64,000 bases of DNA from Megamerina dolium (lineage: Eukaryota > Arthropoda > Insecta > Diptera > Megamerinidae): assembly GCA_963854835.1 (NCBI GenBank), contig OY978529.1, positions 39,118,055 to 39,182,054 on the forward strand, in the 5' to 3' direction. The first letter of the stretch is position 1. Every line of letters begins with the position of its first letter. Under the pieces are notes generated by a model that had not been told where the DNA came from, ran no database searches, and worked only from the letters and a program-made list of their open reading frames with translations. The translations under genes and the position numbers were made by a program. Shown here piece after piece: positions 56,090 through 64,000 of this stretch.

Positions 56090-58390
56090 TATATATACTT
56101 CACAGTTTGTACGTCAGCCTCGGGACTTATTGATCGATTTGTTGTTATTTATTTTAGTAGTTTTTGAGATATATTATAGAAAGAAATTATCATTGGATCT
56201 TTGGATTGGATCTTTTTGTTTTGTCTCTTAACACCACAACTCGCTAACATATTCTCAATTCTCTACTGCTTCCATGCTACAATACTTCAAAAGCCTAGTT
56301 GCCAACAATCGCATGTAGCACAATTCATTGGCGACAAATATTTCTACAATTTTATTGTATTAAAATAATAAAAATTTATTTTTTCAATTTGCATAAACAC
56401 GCTATTTTATATGTAAATGAATATTCATGTGAATAAATGCACGATATATAGACTTAAAAAGATATACATATATATTTACAATCAAATATAAGAGGATATT
56501 TGTATGTATATTGTATATTATAAGAATTGAAGCAAACAAAAAAAAAAAAAAGAAAAATGAAAACATATTCAAATTTTTAACGTGCATAAAAGGATTTCAC
56601 ACAGTCTTTTGATCAAATACATATAACATTCGCCATATATACAGAAATACATGGATGAATATAAGAACGTATTGAAGAAAATATTCAAAATGAGCTGCAA
56701 TTTAGATTTAAGTGAAGCAGAAAATTATTTCAATTTGAATTTAAATAACATTACTTCAATGAAATACAAAATATGAAAGTATTTCTTTGTACCAAGTATG
56801 TGTGTGTGTGTCTATATGCTAAAATATTTACATAAGTGTGCCTGAAAAAGAATTGTAAGTATACAAGTACATCCATACAATTAAGTATTATATATTTGCA
56901 AATGTTCACTTAAAAATGAAATTCAGTATTTCTACAAGTGGAAATAAATCGAAATCAAGATATACAGTAAACTAAATTTCAATAATCCAAGAATAACGTT
57001 CTACACCATGAGAAGAAATGTTTGCATTAGATTATAATGTCTTGAAATGTTCTACACAATTTTATTTTAAATGCGAATTTTTTTTTTTTAAATTCGAAAT
57101 TCGAAATTCGATCTTGCAAGTTACTTTTTTCCATTTCTTAATTTCCTAAATAATATGTGATAAAATATTACAATTTAATAAAATTTAAGGAAAAGAAGAA
57201 AAATTGCGCGAAAAACGATATTATATGATGTTATTGCTTAAAAAGAAATAAAGCGAAATTGGTAAAAAAAAATGTAGGCAATGGCATAATAAAAACATCA
57301 AACATATGAGTATACATAAATAAATAATACTTCGCGTATATTAATCAATATATATATTTGAAGAGTAAAATACACCAATAAAAAAAATGTTACCTATGTA
57401 TTTGGAATATGTACATATGTCATATCCATCCTACTTACATATAATAAATATTTGTACTTAAAGTATGTTTATGAAATATGAGGAAGAGCTGAAAACGCAA
57501 TGAAAATAATTCAAGCGCACAAAAAAAAGACATAACATAATCAGAGCTTAAATGTTGATTGAAATATTATAATTGCCGGTATTTATTTGGATCATATTTT
57601 TGTTATTTATTTTTGCAATATTTTTAAAAGCAAATAATTTATTACTTTCAACAGAGTTTAAATATCATAGCCCATAGTTATAGTTAAAATTAAGATAATC
57701 TTAAATTTAGTGTTAGATTTTTGTATTGGAAATAAACAAACAAATTGATACTGAATTTAAAATGGAACTGATTAAAATGGCATGTAGTCATAGTAAAAAT
57801 TTAGAAATCTTATGTTTAATAATTTTGTATTGCAAAAAATGGCGAACAAATCGATTTAAGATGAATTTAAATTAAAGATGGTTTTATGATTTATGGAGCT
57901 AACTTTGTTTCAATTTTGTAATACATGCTTTTATTAATTTTTATTTGTATACTTTTAGGGGCGGCAAAAAAGTTTATAGACATTTCTCGTCAACATTTTT
58001 TTATGATGTTTGTTGCATGTCATTATGAATATTTCTGTTTTTTATTTTTCAAACGTAATTATTAATTTCAAAAGTAATAATTAAATAATTATTGAAACAA
58101 TACACAGTTTTTAGATCCCACAATAAAAAAGTATTACGTCCGATGTACCAGAGCAGTCATATTTTAACCTCGAGCACCCCAAAACTTTCTTTCTAAACTC
58201 AAAAAACTTGAAAATAGTCGAAAATTTTAGTTCTTTTGTGTTTACAAAATTATAGGCGAAAATACGACCACGGATTCGTGGGTTTCAGGTAGCCAAGATC
58301 TATTAAATGTTGTTAATATGGTCCACCGCACGTTATACTTACTATTTTCGGGTTTCTCATGACCACATAAAGAAGGCTATAGAAATTTAT
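56090..58390. other. Stretch without recognised genes
   Basis: AT-rich, with a short AAATTCG tandem near 57089-57111. No gene recognised. Confidence 0.45.
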
Positions 58391-58394
58391 AAAA

Positions 58395-59150
58395 ATAGAA
58401 AGTTACACTCGTATATATTCTGGATCAGCGTTGTCTATATAGTCGATTAAACTATATACATGTTGGTCGGACAATAACTTGAACAAATTTTGAGATATAA
58501 TATTTCAACAAAATTTGAAACCAGACTTATGATCTAAGAGTATAGACGGAGTTGATATTGGGCATAATTCGTCAACTGTTCCGCCAACACGTAGCCAACA
58601 AAGAAACTCACCTCTGGATTAAAAGAATTTTAAAACCATTATATTATGTATGTCAACGAAATTTGATCTAAATAACCTATAATTCAAGAATATGGATGCA
58701 ATTCAGAATGGGCATCCTTTAACTATCATAACACATATTGGGTAAACATTTCACAAGAGATGGGAACCCATGCTTACTGTTTATAGCAGCTTCCATACAA
58801 AGTGCCTGAATTTCATTTCAGTTTAAACCACTGTGACTTTGGCAGTCTTCTGTCTCAAACAATCATATTTGACACATTAGCTTTTAAATTGTAGTGGGAA
58901 ATAATGTGACATGAAAACAACACTTTTTAATGTCTCTACCAAACAAAGTCGAAGAAATAATAAAAAATTTCGACCGCCATAACATACGAAGTATTCAGCG
59001 GAGGATAATCAAATTAAAATTAGTTTGTGTTGTAAGAATAATTAGATTTACAAGAAATTAGAAAGCTACGCTCACTATTTTATATAGCTCCCATACAAAG
59101 TCGTGAAATAATTCTAGTCTTTCGCTTATGACAACCATATTTGCACGTGT
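58395..59150 (+). mobile_element. Old, diverged Helentron/DINE-1-like remnant
   Basis: The order of blocks matches the 5' part of the Helentron at 63717. GGATCAGCGTTGTCTATATA is followed by a CGATTAAA block, CAATAACTTGAACAAATTTTG, TTATGATCTAAGAGTATAGA, CGGAGTTGATATTGGGCATA, and then sequence with two or more CTCCCATACAAAG-type central repeats (near 58790 and 59090). The (GTCC)n run is lost. Much older than the other copies. Confidence 0.6.
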
Positions 59151-61589
59151 GTATGTAACTCCAATACTATGACTTTGCTACCATACAATTTTAAAAATTG
59201 GTTTAAGACAGATAAATAATGAAAATGAATACATATTTTCTAGTTAAATATTTACTATAAATGCATAAAACTGATGGAGATGATTCACATTAAACATTTA
59301 TTAATAACGCATGTCTTACTAAAGAAGAAGACATTTTATTTCTACGCAATTTAAACAAAAAATATCAAGTATCACTAACGGTAATCTCTGTTACTTCATT
59401 GCAGTATAATTCTACGGAATCTAAAGAGAATATCCTCGATCTATCATATCCATCAATGACAGTAAGAAGAACATTATCGTCATCATAATCGTTAGCCTTT
59501 TTTTACCAACTCATATTCATTTCCATCATCAATCATCAAATCTACCATTTCTAATAGCAACATCTTCATCAACATCATCACCCTCCCGTATAGCCCACCT
59601 TCAATAATCTATAATAGTAATTTCTTCAAAAGCAGTAGTACTTTGGTTTTTCTCTTTTACAAAGTGAATTTATTTATCTTTATGAATTTTACAAAAAAAT
59701 TATAATTCTATTGTTCTTATTATACAATAATAATAATTGCTAAGCTAAATTACACAATACACATAGAGCAATTCATTGCAAGGGAATTAATTAAATTATG
59801 CCAAAAACCAAAATATATATTTACTTGTGTACAATATAAATTGTAAATGAAAATGACAAAAGAAAATATTTTTTTTTTCACGTAGATACGTTCAACCATT
59901 ATTCATTACACAAAAGTCAACAGTAGGTAAGCTTACGTAAGAAGCACCTGGTTTTTGACATTAAAGTGACATAATCTAACATCAATGCTGGCGCACACGT
60001 GTTTCTAAAGCGGAAAGTAAACCAAACAAACACTACATAATAAAGCTAACAAACAGCAAAGGCAGCATATCATGCTTATCATCATGGGAAATATCAAAAT
60101 TGTTGTAGCTGCTGCCTAGTAGCACAGTGCATATTATTGGGTGTAGGAATAAAAGAGAATTGCGGAGATGATGAATGGAAAGAGACTAAATGTTTGCTCG
60201 CTGCAAAATTCTCATTATCTTTTGCGGTTATCTGTTCATCTCGCCTGTGCGTCTGTGCGTCTGTGTGTCTGTTATTCGCGTCTATTTAGCATCTAACACT
60301 GTTTGGTCACTGCGGTTTATTCTGTTGCGCCATCGTCTTGTTTGTACGTCTGCTTTTGCTTTGTTCACTTTGGGTAGAAACTTCAACTGCTAAAGAAACT
60401 TCAATTCTGTTATTCCTTTGTGTAGTATGCATATTTAATTTACTGTCTAAGTGAAATTATATCAAATTTCCCAAGAGACTCGCTTTGCATTTAATGTACC
60501 GCGAATATGGTACTTTGAGAAATTTTTGAGTGCAACAAGATAAGCGAATCTAAATAAAAATGTCTGTTATTGTAGAGGAGTGTTATGTCTAAAATGATTC
60601 TAGAATTTTTTCTGTTTTTTACACATTCGATATTAGTCTTGTCCGATTCCAGAAATTTAATTTTAAGTAAACTATAAATAAATTTCGTGATTTATGTGGG
60701 CGCAAAAACTAAAAAAAAAATTAACACAAAATAAGAAAAGGAATTATATACAATAGAAGCATAGTATAGCGAATAAAAATTTCACCCATTGAAATTTTTA
60801 TGATACAATTCACATACAACAAACAGAGGCACCAATACGCACGCACATACATGTAATAAACAACAATGTCGCACTAACAAGGACATTATTAAATCATCGA
60901 ATCATAAAAGAAAGTGTAACAACAATAAGTGCTAGAAGCAATGAGTGGTAAGCATCAGTGAATCATTAAAGTTTCATATACAAACATGATTCTACACAAT
61001 AAGTGGATATATATAGGGGGTACCTACCTACCTACTCTGGAATTATTTATTATTTTTTCCAAAACAAAACAAACAAAAAAATCTTACTTTTAACAATTCA
61101 CAACTTTTTGGTTTTTTTTTTTTTGCATTCTTTAAAAAAAATTCCAAGTGCTCGTTTAATGATAATGTCACAATGAAGAGGAAATGACTCCATCGTATAT
61201 GCTGTATACTCATACATCGTAAAAATATGTATATACACTATAAAGTGGTTAGTGAATAGCTTTTCTGTATATATTTTAATTTTACAGCATAAAATTTAAT
61301 GGCACAACATGACGTATGAGTAACATTTTTATGCGAAAATAATATAAATAGAAATATAAATACATGCACATCTATTCATATCTGCATATGTGCATATGCA
61401 CACATATATTTATTATATATACAATGCAATAATCAACGAGAGCAATTTTACTATTCATCGAAGCATAACTACGAGAGTACAAGTACTCATTCGAGTACTT
61501 ATTATGAATGTGTTATAAACGAACTGATAACAAAAATTTGAATATTATGTGTAATAAATATTTTAGATATATACACAAGATTGTGCAAT
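59151..61589. other. Stretch without recognised genes
   Basis: AT-rich with ATC/CAT-rich sequence near 59500-59580. An ATGAGTG directly before GTAAGC at 60941-60953 could be a minimal first exon, but this is not convincing. No gene recognised. Confidence 0.4.
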
Positions 61590-62350
61590 AAATTTGTTTG
61601 TAGAGCATATTCCTCTGTTATGGATTTTTCTTATCTATTTTTTAAGAAAAAATTGTTTTTCTCACCCATTATGATGATTCACAGAGGGTTAATATGTACT
61701 AGAAAAATGTTGTTCATCAAATTTTCCTATTAGTTCCTATATGTTAGAAACGTATGAAATTATTTTTAGTATTATCACGAACAGGAATTAAATAAATGGA
61801 CTAAAAATCTGAAATAAAATTCAAAATCAGAATTATGTGATGTTGATGTTGTAGTAAAATCTTTTATAGGACATATTTTTGGAATATATATTAATACATT
61901 AAAACTCTTCCTTATGACTCCTTATTTTATTACTTAATTTATTAAAAGTGTTCACAACGGATTAATATGTTCTAGAATTGTGCGGGTAAAGTTGACGAAC
62001 ATCAGAAACATGGAAAGTTAATTTCGAAGTTTTTAGAGTGAAACAGAAATGTACACAATTGTGTACAATAGACGTTAGGGGTCGCAGTACAGTAGGAAAA
62101 TACACTCATCCCTTATACCCCCCAAAAAAAAAGAAATAAATGGAATAAGGAACTCAAATAAAATTAAAGAAGAGAATGTCTATTTGTTCTATATCATATA
62201 GGAAAATCTTTTGTAGAATAAATTGTTTGAATATATCACTACTCTCTATTTATCTTTCTCTCTTATGGAAAATTTTACGCACTTTGTTTTTCACCCATTA
62301 CAAAGGTTCCTAGAGGGTTAATATATAGTATATACATTTTTCAACTAGCT
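61590..62350. repeat. Degenerate ~275-355 bp tandem repeat (family D)
   Basis: AGAGGGTTAATATGTACTAG near 61684, CGGATTAATATGTTCTAG near 61959 and AGAGGGTTAATATATAG near 62313 mark three units. TTTTTCTCACCCATTA recurs before the first and third. AAAATCTTTTATAGGA (61857) and AAAATCTTTTGTAGAA (62204) mark a second shared block. Confidence 0.55.
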
Positions 62351-62559
62351 CTTAGAAATACCATGGACCTTTTTAGGTATGAAATAGGCGACATGAGGAG
62401 GAAAATATATGTTCTGATTTAAATCTAAAAATGATTGGTTAATCAAATCTGTCAGTTCATCTGTAGTTTTGCACGATAAATACAGTAGATATAGAGCAAT
62501 TTCGCTAAAAATTGGTATTTAAGATTATTTTCATCAACAAACGTATGAGATTGTGAATT

Positions 62560-63560
62560 GGCACAATCAGACCAAAATTACGAATACATCGCATAAAAAA
62601 GTATGTTTTTGAACGTAATTTTATATTTTATGTGCATAATTATGAAGCTATAGTACTAAAACTCAGTACATAATATTTTTTTAAAGAGAGTATTAATATA
62701 TTCGAAAGTGGGCTGATTTGTATAAAAATAACGAATACCTCTCATACAAACATATGTTTCCGTAGGTATGTTTTCACAGTTTTAGCACGCAAATATGAAG
62801 CTATTATGCTAAAATTTGATAAATAGAATTATTTTTATTAGCATATGGATATGTTAAAAAACCGAACGTAATTGGATTAAAACTAATCTTGTTTTCCTTA
62901 CAAAAGTATGTTTTCAAACGTATATTCTCACATTTTGCGTACAAAAAGTAAAGTTAACATACTGAAACTTGGAATATATAATTATATTTAATATTATATA
63001 AGAGCCTTAAAAAATGGATGTAATCGGATAAAAACTACGCCTACCTTCCATACAAAAGTACGATTTCAAATATATGTTTTAACACTTTGCGACCAAAAAA
63101 TACAAAGTTAACAAGCTGCAGCTAAGTATAAACAATTATATTCGCTATTAATTGGGAAAATTTTTAACTGTGCGTAATCGGATAGCAACTATGCCTATCT
63201 CTCATACAAAAGTATATTTGAAAATGCATGTTTCATGCTTTATGCACAAAAATATAAATTTATCCAGCTGAAATTTGGTATATACTATTATATTTTCTAA
63301 TTAATAATTTCAAATAAGAATTAATTCATTTGGATGAAAATTACGCCAACCTCTCGTACAAAAATATGATTTCGAATGTATATTTGTAAATTTTAAGCAC
63401 AAAGATATACTGCTATAGAACTCAAATTTGGCACATACACGATTATTTTGATCTAGAGCAAGTTTGTTTGAAAATGGGCGTTATCGTTTGAAAATTACGC
63501 CTATTTTCAGAACAAAAGTACGATTTTTCGAAATGTAAATCCTTCAATTTATCATAGCTT
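62560..63560 (-). repeat. ~150 bp satellite family B array
   Basis: Seven units. The plus-strand block YCATACAAAAGTATG (variants) lies near 62595, 62742, 62895, 63045, 63196, 63350 and 63505, spaced 147-155 bases. Each unit also has an AAAATTACGCCTA-type block before it and AAGCTGAAATTTGG after it. It ends about 155 bases before the Helentron at 63717. Confidence 0.8.
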
Positions 63561-63716
63561 ATAGCATAGTTTTTCAAATTCCTAAATAATTGTTGTTTTT
63601 GATCCGAAATTATTTTAGACTTTCAAATATAAGCAAAACAAATTTTTGTTTTTGCCATACACATTTCTCTTCCAAACATTTTTGGGATGCAGTATTAAGA
63701 AGCTCTTTAATAATTT

Positions 63717-64000
63717 TTATACCCTGCATAATGCAATATGCATGGTATATTCATTTCGGTCAGATGTTTGTGTCCACTTGAAGGAATCTCCGGAGATATA
63801 TAAAATAGATATATATTCGTGATCAGCGTCGCTTAAATTTTCGATTTAACGATGTCCGTCCGTCCGTCCGTCCGTCTGTCTGTCTGTCACCTGGCTGGTT
63901 CGCACGATAACTTGAGTAAATATTGAGCTATTTCAATGAAATTTAGCATAAGTAATCTATGATCCAAGGGTACGGAGGGGATTGATACCGGGCATGATCG
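63717..64000 (+). mobile_element. Helentron/DINE-1-like element, 5' part, cut by window end
   Basis: Starts TTATACCCTGCATAATGC and continues with TCATTTCGGTCAGATGTTTG, CCGGAGATA, GATCAGCGTCGCTTAAA, then (GTCC)n(GTCT)n at about 63854-63887, then CACCTGGCTGGTTCGCAC and GGGGATTGATACCGGGCATG. It is nearly identical to the corresponding parts of copies 1 and 2 but in the opposite orientation. The central repeats and 3' end lie outside the window. Confidence 0.85.

Noticed and set aside
60190..60393. 67-codon plus-strand frame
   Set aside because: Cys/Val-rich because of GTGTCTGTGCGTCT-type simple sequence; no family resemblance.

Overview
This window looks like AT-rich, gene-poor nuclear DNA of a higher fly. 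A true fruit fly (Tephritidae) or close relative would fit, but this is inferred from content and not proven. The basis is a DINE-1/Helentron family with (GTCC/GTCT)n and ~150 bp central repeats, a BEL/Pao retrotransposon, several non-LTR clades, several mariner-type elements, dense microsatellites, and one candidate 61 bp intron. I see no conserved multi-exon host gene. Most of the window is probably intergenic or long-intron sequence shaped by transposable elements.

0-10 kb: a degenerate short-unit repeat array split by a 527 bp terminal-inverted-repeat element with TTA target duplication; a cluster of GATTAATC-type motifs; a badly decayed mariner transposase (minus); a candidate 55-residue membrane-protein gene (minus, about 3.4-3.8 kb) with a 5'UTR intron and a poly(A) signal; a set of hairpin-forming repeats at 4.86-5.47 kb; then several kb with nothing recognisable.

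10-24 kb: a nested block. A ~150 bp satellite (family A) is interrupted by a Helentron copy, and that copy is interrupted by a 3.73 kb LOA/R1-like LINE with an intact 1.2-kilo-residue reading frame and an 11 bp target duplication. A second, uninterrupted Helentron copy (18.14-19.71 kb) carries a dimeric ~300 bp higher-order repeat. A tRNA-derived SINE with a (CCTAA)n tail follows, then family B satellite, an RTE-like LINE 3' end and a mariner pseudogene.

24-36 kb: satellite A arrays, the 3' end of another LINE, a SINE fragment, a decayed RNase H domain, a second copy of the RTE-like element, and a family B array.

36-44 kb: a 5'-truncated SINE with 14 bp target duplications, then 20 bp further on a very young 6.2 kb BEL/Pao element (402 bp LTRs with two differences, PBS, PPT, gag-pol in one frame broken by a single amber codon), then more satellite A.

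44-64 kb: a perfectly spaced 194 bp tandem duplication, a Jockey-like fragment, a candidate first exon at 51.47 kb, a second GATTAATC cluster, a Tc1/mariner-type element with two compensating frameshifts, an old diverged Helentron, a third repeat family at 61.6-62.35 kb, and a family B array abutting the 5' end of another Helentron that runs off the window.

The three main satellite families (A, B and the Helentron central repeat) have similar unit lengths of about 150 bp and share a core like TTTTGTATGGGAG. This suggests they may descend from one Helentron-derived repeat. Coordinates of repeats are approximate unless bases are given.
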